A stretch of 64,000 nt of DNA, taken from positions 62,001 to 126,000 of the forward strand of contig WSYC01000001.1 in NCBI GenBank assembly GCA_009773635.1. The letters run 5' to 3'. Below are positions 19,168-27,799 of the stretch, one piece after another (position 1 is the first letter of the stretch; every line of letters begins with the position of its first letter). The stretch is from Beijerinckiaceae bacterium (GTDB taxonomy: Bacteria; Pseudomonadota; Alphaproteobacteria; Rhizobiales; Beijerinckiaceae). A program made the translations under genes and the position numbers. The notes under the pieces are model-generated. The model saw only the letters and a list, made by a program, of their open reading frames with translations, had not been told where the DNA came from and made no database searches.

Positions 19168-19997
19168 GATGCGGCTCCCGCCTTGCTGTCGCTCAGGCCA
19201 TAGGTCTTTCGGACCTCGTCGCGCAGGCAGTTCCAGATTTTATTGTGAAGAATATGGAATTCCGGCAGCGAGCGCACTTCCGCGATATCGCGCGGACGGG
19301 CCAGGCCGATGGTAAAATCGCCGATGATCTTCGAGGACGGCCCGGCGGACATCACCAGCACCCGGTCCGACAGGGCGATCGCTTCATCAAGATCATGCGT
19401 CACGAACATCACCGCCTTGCGGTCTGCCTGCCAGAGGTCAAGCAACAACTCGCTCATGATGAGGCGCGTCTGGGCATCGAGCGGGCCGAAAGGCTCGTCC
19501 ATCAGCAGGATTTTCGGCTCGCGCACCAGAACCTGCGCCAGCGCGACGCGCTTCTTCTGCCCGCCGGAAAGCTGATGCGGGTAGCGGTCCCCGAAGCTCG
19601 CGAGGCCCACCTTTTTCAGGAAGGCATCGGCCTGCTTGAGCGCTTCCGCGCGCGCCATGCCGCGCACTTCAAGCCCGATCGCCACATTGTCGCGGCTCGT
19701 CTTCCACGGCATCAGGGCATCCTGCTGGAAGAGGTAGCCGGCGACCGTGTTCAGCCCGGACAACCGTTCCCCGAAGATCAGGCTTGTCCCGGATGATGGC
19801 GGCATCAGCCCGGCGGCGATGTTCAGCAGCGTTGACTTGCCGCAGCCCGTCGGCCCGAGGATCGCGACAAATTCGCCATCCTCAACCGAGACATCCACCG
19901 GCTGCACGGCCTCATAGCGCCCGCCGCCAGCAAAACCATAGGCCACCGAGACGCCCTTCAGCGCGACTGCGGGCACGTTGGTCGACGCACTTGTCAA
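19164..19997 (-). CDS. ABC importer ATP-binding protein, NrtD/SsuB-like
   Basis: 277 residues: Walker A LGPTGCGKST, Q-loop YLFQQDALMPW, signature QLSGGQKKRV, Walker B ILLMDEPFGPLD and switch FVTHDLDEAI. QQDALMPWK in the Q-loop region is typical of the nitrate/sulfonate/taurine group. It starts with TTG at 19997, preceded by GGGGAG seven bases ahead. First gene of the importer operon. Confidence 0.9.
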   Translation of the reverse strand: MTSASTNVPAVALKGVSVAYGFAGGGRYEAVQPVDVSVEDGEFVAILGPTGCGKSTLLNIAAGLMPPSSGTSLIFGERLSGLNTVAGYLFQQDALMPWKTSRDNVAIGLEVRGMARAEALKQADAFLKKVGLASFGDRYPHQLSGGQKKRVALAQVLVREPKILLMDEPFGPLDAQTRLIMSELLLDLWQADRKAVMFVTHDLDEAIALSDRVLVMSAGPSSKIIGDFTIGLARPRDIAEVRSLPEFHILHNKIWNCLRDEVRKTYGLSDSKAGAAS

Positions 19998-20105
19998 GCG
20001 TCTGCTCCCCGTCGCACGATGACCATCGCATCCCCCCGATTTCCGGCCTTGCCGGCCTTTGAAGCGCGAAGGTAGGTCAGGCTGTCTGTCCGATCAAGCC
20101 CGCCT

Positions 20106-21278
20106 TCACGGCAGCACCAGTTCCACAACAACCGGGCAATGGTCCGATGACTTCGGGCGATCCCAGCCGATACGGGGAAAGCGCTCGCCTTCATAGCGAA
20201 GTGCTCGGTGGGGCTGGCCGGCGCGGATGATCTCCGGCACGGCATCCGGGTTGACTGCCGCAAGGCGCGGCGAGACGAGAATATAATCGAGCTGGGTGTA
20301 GAGATCATCCGGCGCATGGTAGGTCGTCCAGCGATCCTCCGCCGGACGCCGTTCCATAAGATTGACGGCAAACCCGTCGTCAACCAGCACACCAAGCGCG
20401 GAAGGGCTGTCTTCGCCGGTTGTGTAATCACGCAGATCGCGGCTGCCGTCGACCTCGTAATAGTCATTAAAGTCGCCCACGATCGCCCAGTTTGCGCGGG
20501 CAGCGCCACCCCTGTGACGCGCGAACCGCTTTTCGATGATCTTCCGGATTGCCGTCGCCTCGGCCACTCGCATCACGCGTGTTGCGGCGCGACCGCCGGT
20601 CATGGACTTGAGATGACAGCAGAACAGCGTGAACGGGTGACCGTCGATGTTGAAAGCCGCCTCCACGAGGTCGCGCTTGAAGATACGGTCGGCCCGCGTG
20701 ATCAAGCGTGGATTCTCCGGCGGCCCCTCGCGGTATTGCTCGATCCCCTTCGGCCAGACATCGAGATCGGCGAAGGTGGCATCCACGTGGCTGCGGATAT
20801 CCTGCCAGCCGATGCGGCTGAGGAGACCGATATCGATCCCGCGCCGGTCATTGCCATCGAAGACATTGAGGTAGCGGTAATTGACCGCCGCAATCGCAAC
20901 TTCCCGAGCGCGGCGAATATCGTCCGCCGTCGGGCGCGGCTCGGCGTAGATCACCGCCCGCATGGCCTCGGCAACGCGAGGGCCTTCGAGTTTTTTCAGG
21001 TAGCTCTCGCGGAAACTGCGCAGCGCCTCCGGGCTGTCGACCTCCTGAAGCGCAATGATATCCGGGTCCGCCGCCAGCAGCGCCAGCGCGGTCAACTGAC
21101 ACTTCTCATCGGAGAGCGTCGCCTCGGCGAAGCGCCTGGCGCGAACCGCCTCGTCCTTATCCTCAAAAAAAACATTGCCGACCTGCTGATCTGACCTTCG
21201 CTGCGGATCCCAGAAATTCGGGCGGGAATAGAGGTTTTCGACGTTAAAAGTCGCGAGTCTGAAGCTTCGGCTCGGCAT
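20106..21278 (-). CDS. Endonuclease/exonuclease/phosphatase-fold protein
   Basis: 390 residues. EEP-fold motifs are in order: LATFNVENL (metal-binding Asn), IIALQEVDS (metal-binding Glu), FCCHLKSM, WAIVGDFND (catalytic Asp-x-Asn), LDYILVSPRL and the closing SSDHCPVVVEL with the catalytic His. No signal peptide. Function could be a nuclease or a phosphatase; large EEP proteins of this shape are often called extracellular nucleases, but the lack of a signal argues against that here. Start at 21278 is preceded by GGGAG; upstream codons in the same frame lack family features. Confidence 0.82.
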   Translation of the reverse strand: MPSRSFRLATFNVENLYSRPNFWDPQRRSDQQVGNVFFEDKDEAVRARRFAEATLSDEKCQLTALALLAADPDIIALQEVDSPEALRSFRESYLKKLEGPRVAEAMRAVIYAEPRPTADDIRRAREVAIAAVNYRYLNVFDGNDRRGIDIGLLSRIGWQDIRSHVDATFADLDVWPKGIEQYREGPPENPRLITRADRIFKRDLVEAAFNIDGHPFTLFCCHLKSMTGGRAATRVMRVAEATAIRKIIEKRFARHRGGAARANWAIVGDFNDYYEVDGSRDLRDYTTGEDSPSALGVLVDDGFAVNLMERRPAEDRWTTYHAPDDLYTQLDYILVSPRLAAVNPDAVPEIIRAGQPHRALRYEGERFPRIGWDRPKSSDHCPVVVELVLP

Positions 21279-21300
21279 TTTTTCTCCCGCAGGGCATCCG

Positions 21301-21343
21301 ATCCGCAAAATCGAGCGGATTGAGGCAAAATGCGTGTTTTGCC
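21301..21343. promoter_or_regulatory. Two inverted repeats in the endonuclease-amt divergent region
   Basis: ATCCGC...GCGGAT (21301-21320, eight-base spacer) and GGCAAAA...TTTTGCC (21324-21343, six-base spacer) lie side by side between the divergent starts of the endonuclease-fold gene and amt. They could be operators or a degenerate repeat element. No sigma-54 -24/-12 box was seen upstream of amt. Confidence 0.35.
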
Positions 21344-21447
21344 GGGTGGACGCAAGCGCGCTCTACCCCTCTGGAAATGCTGAAAATTTCCGCTATCAGC
21401 CGTCTTGACGTTCAAATTGACCGATATCGATCACGGAGCTCCTTTTC

Positions 21448-22752
21448 ATGTCAGTCGCTCGCCTCGCAGCAATCGCCGTGCCTGCAATGCTTCTGTCAGC
21501 AGCTCCGGCCCTGGCGCAATCCGCCGCGCCAAAGTTCGACGGCGCCAATACCGCCTGGATCCTGACCGCATCCGCGCTGGTGCTGTTCATGACATTGCCG
21601 GGCCTCGCGCTGTTCTACGCCGGGTTGGTGCGCGCGAAGAATGTCCTGTCGGTGATGATGCACTGCGTCGTCATCGCCTGCCTCGGCTCGGTGCTCTGGC
21701 TGATCGCGGGGTATTCCCTGGCATTTGACGGCGGCAATGGCGGGGTGATCGGCTCGCTTTCCAAGATGTTCCTTGCAGGCGTGACCAAGGACAGCCTGAG
21801 CGGCACCTTGCCGGAAATCGTCTTCTTCACCTTCCAGATGACCTTCGCGATCATCACCCCGGCGTTGATGGTCGGCGCCTATCCCGAGCGTATCCGCTTC
21901 GGCGCGGTGGTGCTGATCTCGGCGCTCTGGCTGATGCTGGTCTATGTCCCGGTCTGTCATTGGGTCTGGGGTGAAGGCTGGCTGATGAAGCGCTCGGTGA
22001 TGGATTTCGCCGGCGGCCTTGTCGTTCACGCGACCGCCGGCACCTCGGCGCTGGTGATCGCGGCGATGCTCGGCCCGCGTGATGGCTTCCCGAAAGAACT
22101 TCGCCCGCCGCATAACCCCGGCATGGCAATGACCGGCGCCGGGATGCTCTGGGTCGGCTGGTACGGGTTCAACGGCGGCTCCGCGCTCACCGCGGATGGC
22201 GCGGCCGGCATGGCGATCGCCGCAACGCATATTTCCGCCGCAACCGCCGGCCTCGTCTGGATGGGAATTGAGTATCTCCGCTTCGGCCGGGCTTCGATGA
22301 TCGGTGCCGTCACCGGCGTCATCGCAGGCCTTGCGACCGTGACGCCGGCTTCTGGCTTTGTCGGCCCGGTTGGCGGGCTGATCCTCGGCGTCTGCGGCAG
22401 CCTCGTCTGCTTCGCCTGCGTCGATCTCGTCAAACACAAGCTGAAGATCGATGACAGCCTTGATGTCTTCGCGGTGCATGGCGTCGGCGGCATCCTCGGC
22501 ACGGCGCTGGTGGCTTTCCTCGCGCATCCCGCGATGGGCGGCGCAGGCTATGCACCGGGCGTGACGATGGGCGGTCAGGCCCTCACGCAGGCCGTCGGCA
22601 TCGGCGCGACCGTGCTCTGGTCGGCGATTGCAACGATGGTGATTGTCCGGGTGACGAAAGCCATGGTCGGTCTCAGAGCCGATGGCGAGGCGATCTACGA
22701 CGGGCTCGACATGTCCGCGCATGGCGAACGCGGCTACTCGCTGAATAACTGA
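21448..22752 (+). CDS. amt: Ammonium transporter
   Basis: 434 residues with a signal-like first segment (VPAMLLSAAPALAQS) and the eleven-helix Amt core. It shows the Amt features TLPGLALFYAGLVRAKNVLSVMMH, DFAGGLVVHATAGTSALV (first pore His), GWYGFNGGSALTADG and DVFAVHGVGGILGT (second pore His). It lets ammonia into the cell down the gradient. A glnK gene, often upstream of amt, is not present. A conserved-looking end EAIYDGLDMSAHGERGY is typical of Amt of this group. Confidence 0.96.
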   Translation: MSVARLAAIAVPAMLLSAAPALAQSAAPKFDGANTAWILTASALVLFMTLPGLALFYAGLVRAKNVLSVMMHCVVIACLGSVLWLIAGYSLAFDGGNGGVIGSLSKMFLAGVTKDSLSGTLPEIVFFTFQMTFAIITPALMVGAYPERIRFGAVVLISALWLMLVYVPVCHWVWGEGWLMKRSVMDFAGGLVVHATAGTSALVIAAMLGPRDGFPKELRPPHNPGMAMTGAGMLWVGWYGFNGGSALTADGAAGMAIAATHISAATAGLVWMGIEYLRFGRASMIGAVTGVIAGLATVTPASGFVGPVGGLILGVCGSLVCFACVDLVKHKLKIDDSLDVFAVHGVGGILGTALVAFLAHPAMGGAGYAPGVTMGGQALTQAVGIGATVLWSAIATMVIVRVTKAMVGLRADGEAIYDGLDMSAHGERGYSLNN

Positions 22753-22786
22753 GCGCCCTCAGGCGCGGGCCTTCGGCAGCGCGCGC

Positions 22787-23224
22787 CTAGAGCGCCAGCC
22801 CTGCGATCCGCACGATGGTGAAGGTATCGGAATAACAGCGGACGCGCGTGATCAGACCCTGCTTGAACTCAAGCACATCGCAGGCGGAGGTTTCGAACGC
22901 CTGCCCGGTGACGCGGTAGCGCATGGTGCCCTGCGTCTCGATGACGGCCACACCTCCATCGATGATGACCTTCTGGATCTGCATGCCGGAAAGATCCCAG
23001 CGCATCAGGAAGGTCGTGTAATGGGCACTGACCTTAGCCTTGCCCTGCAGGCGCGGCACAAGCGGCTGTCCGGCGATCGACCCGATCACGGCATATTCGA
23101 CATCGCTGTCCATGAAAGCCATCACGCCTTCGGCGTCCCCCGCCGCACGGCAGGCATAGGCCCCCTCGATCACCTCCCGAAGTGCGGGAGATGGCAATTC
23201 GAGTGCTGTCTCAGCCTGTTGCAT
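22787..23224 (-). CDS. NTF2-like / SnoaL-like domain protein
   Basis: 145 residues with the SnoaL/NTF2-like layout: helical start REVIEGAYACRAAGDAEGVMAFMDSDVEYAVIG, a curved sheet (VIIDGGVAVIETQGTMRYRVTG) and a final DVLEFKQGLITRVRCYSDTFTI. Such proteins are small-molecule isomerases, lyases or binding proteins; no catalytic Asp/His set could be assigned. The start MQQAET at 23224 was preferred over the frame's earlier ATG at 23293, which lacks a ribosome site. It is convergent with amt. Confidence 0.7.
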   Translation of the reverse strand: MQQAETALELPSPALREVIEGAYACRAAGDAEGVMAFMDSDVEYAVIGSIAGQPLVPRLQGKAKVSAHYTTFLMRWDLSGMQIQKVIIDGGVAVIETQGTMRYRVTGQAFETSACDVLEFKQGLITRVRCYSDTFTIVRIAGLAL

Positions 23225-23375
23225 TCCTGTGCCCCTGAAGCGTTCGGCGCTCGATATCGCGATAAGGCCGCGCAAGCAATAATCTGCATACATTGCACAG
23301 TCACAATGTCGTCAGAATGACTGATCCGTGCATAGCTATCCCAATTGCCTATTCCCGGTTGTTTCGCTAGCCAAC

Positions 23376-23402
23376 AAAAAGGGGCAGGAAATTCCGCCCC
23401 TT
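23376..23402 (-). terminator. Intrinsic terminator after ilvC
   Basis: On the minus strand AAGGGGC and GCCCCTT pair around a ten-base loop and run into TTT, 40 bases after the ilvC stop. Confidence 0.88.
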
Positions 23403-23441
23403 CATCCTCTCGAGCAAGCTGGCGAACCAGCGCCTTCGCAA

Positions 23442-24512
<1,071 letters not shown>

Positions 24513-25172
24513 TCAAGTTCGGGCGTCGGCAAGGCTGTTGCCGGGCTTTGCGGTATAAAGCGTCAGAAACTGGTCGGTCGCGCGGATCGCATCCGTGCGG
24601 ATACTCGCCAGTGAAAGTCCGGGCTGGTCCCCCAGCAGCAGGCGGATCTGCACATCGCGCGCGAAGAGGCCGAAAAACGTCCGGAAGGCGGTTTCGCTGT
24701 CATCAAACGCGAGCAGCCTGGCTTCACGGCCGGCCTCCAGCACCGGTTTCAGCCTTTTGCCGAGCGCAAAGCGCCCGTTTTCGAGCACGATCATCCCGAT
24801 CTGGGTGCTGGCGGAACCCGCCTGCCCGATCGCGACGCGGTTGAGCGCGATCGACGTCTCGGAAGAAATCACACTCAGCCAGTTCGCGGCAAATTCCTCC
24901 AGCGCGCGCCGGAGCGAGCCGAGATCGAGCCGGGCAAGATCAACCGGCGTGAAGCCGACGCGCGAGGCCTGCCAGCGGACGGTAGCGTTGAGCATGCCAT
25001 CCCGATCGCCGAACCACTTGTAGAGCGTTTCCTTCGAACAGCTCGCCCGCTTGGCAACGGCCCCCATCGTCACCCGGTCGCCCTGCTCGACGAACAGCGC
25101 CAGCACCGCATCCAGCACCGCCTGCTGGCGGCTGGTCGGTTCGGACTCACCGGGATGGGCGGCAATATTCAC
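24513..25172 (-). CDS. TetR/AcrR-family regulator
   Basis: 219 residues. The N-terminal HTH is clear: RQQAVLDAVLALFVEQGDRVTMGAVAKRASCSKETLYKWFGDRDGML. The C-terminal ligand domain (LRRALEEFAANWLSVISSETSIALNRVAIGQA...FFGLFARDVQIRLLLGD) is of the AefR/TetR_C type. It lies 51 bases upstream of ilvC on the same strand. An inverted repeat just upstream (25209-25222) is a likely own operator. Whether it controls ilvC by readthrough, or the lysE-type gene, is open. Confidence 0.88.
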   Translation of the reverse strand: MNIAAHPGESEPTSRQQAVLDAVLALFVEQGDRVTMGAVAKRASCSKETLYKWFGDRDGMLNATVRWQASRVGFTPVDLARLDLGSLRRALEEFAANWLSVISSETSIALNRVAIGQAGSASTQIGMIVLENGRFALGKRLKPVLEAGREARLLAFDDSETAFRTFFGLFARDVQIRLLLGDQPGLSLASIRTDAIRATDQFLTLYTAKPGNSLADART

Positions 25173-25208
25173 GGTGCGATGTCCGGGCGGCGGTTACAGG
25201 AAAAGACA

Positions 25209-25222
25209 GTAACGAACGTTAC
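25209..25222. promoter_or_regulatory. Candidate TetR operator
   Basis: GTAACG-AA-CGTTAC, perfect six-base arms, 37 bases upstream of the tetR start. The position and short symmetric form fit autoregulation by a TetR protein. Confidence 0.55.
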
Positions 25223-25270
25223 GGTTCGGCGTGTGTGATAGCGCGGCCATGAGCGTCCGTCAACGCGCGA

Positions 25271-25876
25271 TCAGCGGATAAATTCAGCCAGAACCGGCCA
25301 GAGCGAGGCCACCAGCAGCACCGCCATTGTGATGTTGAACCAGCGGACGATGCGTGGATCCCGCAGCAGATGCCGCATCGCGGAGCCAAAGGCCGCCCAT
25401 GATCCGACACAGGGGATGTTGACCACGCCAAAAACCAGCGCCACGAACAGGACCGTCGCCACATAGTTCTCCGGCCGCGTATAGGTCGCGATCGCACCGA
25501 CACCCATAACCCAAGCCTTGGGATTGACCCATTGGAAAGCTGCCGCTTGCAGGAAGCTCATGGGCTTACCACGCACCTCGCCTTCATCGACCGGTCCGGA
25601 ATTGGCGATGCCCCAGGCGAGCCAGAGCATATAGACTGCTCCGACATACTTCAGGATGGAATACAGCAAGGGGTAGCGCTCGAATATCTGCCCCAATCCC
25701 AGCCCGATGAGTGCAACCATCAGCGTGAACCCGATGCCGATACCCAGCATATGCGGCACGGTGCGGCGAAAGCCGAAGTTCACCCCGGAGGTCAACAGCA
25801 TCATGTTGTTCGGCCCCGGCGTGATCGAGGTCACGAAGGCAAAGCCGATCAGGGCCAGCAGCAGGTCGAGGGGCAT
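25271..25876 (-). CDS. LysE/RhtB-family amino acid exporter
   Basis: 201 residues, about six membrane helices, with the family signature ITPGPNNMMLLTSGVNFGFRRTVPHMLGIGIG at the N-terminus and FQWVNPKAWVMGVGA in the middle. It exports amino acids or homoserine-lactone-like compounds. The ATG shares one base with the ilvN stop (TGATG), so it is translated together with acetolactate synthase; export of branched-chain amino acids or threonine is a plausible inference. Confidence 0.88.
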   Translation of the reverse strand: MPLDLLLALIGFAFVTSITPGPNNMMLLTSGVNFGFRRTVPHMLGIGIGFTLMVALIGLGLGQIFERYPLLYSILKYVGAVYMLWLAWGIANSGPVDEGEVRGKPMSFLQAAAFQWVNPKAWVMGVGAIATYTRPENYVATVLFVALVFGVVNIPCVGSWAAFGSAMRHLLRDPRIVRWFNITMAVLLVASLWPVLAEFIR

Positions 25877-26418
25877 CAGAGCCCCTCTCCGCCCCGCGCG
25901 ATCGCGGCAGCGCCGGTGCGGGAGACCTCGACGAGCCCGATGGCGGCCATCAGGTTGATGAAGCGCTCGACATCCTCATACGGGCCTGACAGCTCGAAAA
26001 TGAAGGAATTCAGCGTCGCATCCACCGTTTTCGCGCCAAACGCGGTCGCAAGGCGCAAGGCTTCCATGCGGTGCTCGGACCGGTCCGGCCCGCTCTGCGC
26101 CACCTTCACCAAAGCCAGCTCGCGCTCGATCGCGGACTTGGCGGAGAGGTTCACCACCTTGTGCACCGGCACCAGCCGATCAAGCTGCGCCTCGATCTGG
26201 TTGAGCACGCTCGGCGTGCCCGAGGTGACGACCGTGATGCGCGAGAGATGCGCCTCATGCTCGGTTTCGGAGACCGTGAGGCTTTCGATGTTGTAGCCGC
26301 GCCCGGAGAACATGCCGGAAATGCGTGCGAGAACACCGGGCTCGTTGTCGACCAGCACGCAGAACGTGCGGCGTTCGATGAGCTGGGAACCGGTGGGGTC
26401 CGAGTAATGCGATTTCAT
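25876..26418 (-). CDS. ilvN: Acetolactate synthase small (regulatory) subunit
   Basis: 180 residues. ACT domain RTFCVLVDNEPGVLARISGMFSGRGYNIESLTVSETEHEAHLSRITVV, then the C-terminal half with ALVKVAQSGPDRSEHRMEALRLATAFGAKTVD...FELSGPYEDVERFINLM. It binds valine and activates and feedback-controls IlvB. ATG 26418 has GAGGAAAG ahead and was preferred over GTG 26439. It is not next to ilvB: two genes lie between. Confidence 0.95.
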   Translation of the reverse strand: MKSHYSDPTGSQLIERRTFCVLVDNEPGVLARISGMFSGRGYNIESLTVSETEHEAHLSRITVVTSGTPSVLNQIEAQLDRLVPVHKVVNLSAKSAIERELALVKVAQSGPDRSEHRMEALRLATAFGAKTVDATLNSFIFELSGPYEDVERFINLMAAIGLVEVSRTGAAAIARGGEGL

Positions 26419-26435
26419 GTTTTTGTCTTTCCTCG

Positions 26436-27413
26436 TCACGCCGCCATGGCAGCCGTGTTGCCAAACACATGCTGCCGGAAAAGATCGAGATCGATATTGC
26501 CGCCGGAAAGGATAAGCCCGACGCGTTTGCCAGCATTGCGTTCCCGCTCGCGGAGCGCTGCTGCCAGCGCCGCCGCACCGGCCCCTTCGGCAAGATTGTG
26601 CGTATCGGTCCAGTAGATGCGCATTGCTGCCGCAATCTCCTCATCCGGGACCAGCGCAATGTCGGCCGCTCCCTTGCGGATGATGGAAAGCGCATGTTCG
26701 TCCGGCACGCGGGTCGCGAGCCCGTCAGCAAAAGTATCGGCGGCATTGGTGGAAACGGCGTGCCCCGCCTCGAAGGAAAGCTTGTAGGCCGGAGCCCCCT
26801 GTGCCTGCACGCCGATGATCTCGGTCTTCAACCCGAGAAGATCACGCGCCATGATGCAGCCCGAGATGCCGGACCCCTGCCCGATGCCGACATAGAGCCG
26901 GTCAAGATCGGGATGGGCCGTAAGAAGCTCCAAGGCATAGGTGGAAACACCGAGGCAGAGATCACGGTGGAAGGCCGGCACCGCCTCCAGTCCCCGCTCT
27001 GCCGCAAGTCGCCCGGATTCTTCCCGCGCCGCCTGAAAATCATCGCCGAACTCGATCAGTTCCGCCCCGAAAGCCTGCATCGCTGCATTCTTCTCCGGCG
27101 AATTGCCGCGCGGCACGAGGATCGTCACCTTGACGCCATGTTTGCGCCCGGCAAAGGCGAGGCTCTGGCCGTGGTTGCCGCGCGTCGCGGAGATGATTCC
27201 GGGCAAGCCTGATCGCTCGCGCTTGAACCGATCAAGATAGACCAGCCCGCCGCGCACCTTGAAGGCGCCGGTCGGCGTGTGGTTCTCGTGCTTGACGACA
27301 ACTTCCGCCCCCAGCCGTTGGCCGAGCAGCGGCCAGGCATAGGATGGCGTCGGCGACATCGCGGCTTTGACGACCCGATGTGCGGCTTCGAGTTCTGACA
27401 GTGTGAACATCAT
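26436..27413 (-). CDS. Threonine/serine dehydratase (PLP, short form without ACT domain)
   Basis: 325 residues. PLP Lys is in PTGAFKVRGG, then SATRGNHGQSLAFAGRKHG (phosphate/substrate loop), VGIGQGSGISG (the glycine loop, normally GGGG, here GQGSG) and LILSGGNID near the end. Length fits the catabolic/short threonine dehydratase or a hydroxy-amino-acid ammonia-lyase without regulatory domain. It would make 2-oxobutanoate from threonine, the precursor of isoleucine. It overlaps the Rid gene by four bases upstream and ends 17 bases before the ilvN start, placing it inside the ilv operon. A role in threo-3-hydroxyaspartate or serine breakdown cannot be excluded. Confidence 0.85.
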   Translation of the reverse strand: MMFTLSELEAAHRVVKAAMSPTPSYAWPLLGQRLGAEVVVKHENHTPTGAFKVRGGLVYLDRFKRERSGLPGIISATRGNHGQSLAFAGRKHGVKVTILVPRGNSPEKNAAMQAFGAELIEFGDDFQAAREESGRLAAERGLEAVPAFHRDLCLGVSTYALELLTAHPDLDRLYVGIGQGSGISGCIMARDLLGLKTEIIGVQAQGAPAYKLSFEAGHAVSTNAADTFADGLATRVPDEHALSIIRKGAADIALVPDEEIAAAMRIYWTDTHNLAEGAGAAALAAALRERERNAGKRVGLILSGGNIDLDLFRQHVFGNTAAMAA

Positions 27414-27799
27414 TCCCCCTCAACTGCGATGGCTTCGATCTCAAGAAGCCAGTGCTCGTCAAAAATGCCTGTGATGATGACAGTGAGCGCCGGAGCGTGT
27501 TCACCGAGTACCTCCCGCCGGATGGCGCCATTCTCATCCGCGAAGGCGCGGCTTGACAGGAACGTCGTCACCTTGGCGATGCTATCGACAGCCATACCGG
27601 CGGCGCTTACCTGGGCCAGAACATTCGCCCAGACAAGTCGGCACTGACTGGAAAAATCCGGCGGAACATGCCCGTCCCTGTCAACCGGGATCTGCCCGGA
27701 AACGAACAGCGTCCTCTTCGCACGACCGATTTCCACGGCTTGGGAATACCCCCCCGAAGCAGGAGGTCCCCCGGCTGCATTGATCCGTCTCATCATCAC
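27410..27799 (-). CDS. Rid-family (YjgF/YER057c/UK114) protein lacking the catalytic Arg
   Basis: 129 residues. Rid features: INAAGGPPASGGYSQAVEIG, LFVSGQIPVDRDG, VWANVLAQVSAAGM and the closing WLLEIEAIAVEGE. In RidA the stretch before the last strand is PARSxVE, where Arg binds the imine acid's carboxylate. Here it reads PALTVII, so the Arg is Leu. That places it among Rid subfamilies that may lack enamine/imine deaminase activity. It overlaps ilvB by four bases and the dehydratase by four bases. RidA normally hydrolyses the 2-aminocrotonate/2-iminobutyrate made by threonine dehydratase. Confidence 0.88.
   Translation of the reverse strand: MMMRRINAAGGPPASGGYSQAVEIGRAKRTLFVSGQIPVDRDGHVPPDFSSQCRLVWANVLAQVSAAGMAVDSIAKVTTFLSSRAFADENGAIRREVLGEHAPALTVIITGIFDEHWLLEIEAIAVEGE

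Noticed and set aside
17270-19997. Reading the NMT1-type ABC operon and pdxY as one vitamin B6 uptake and salvage unit
   Set aside because: A clear intrinsic terminator (17194-17220) separates them, and the binding protein family has many ligands.
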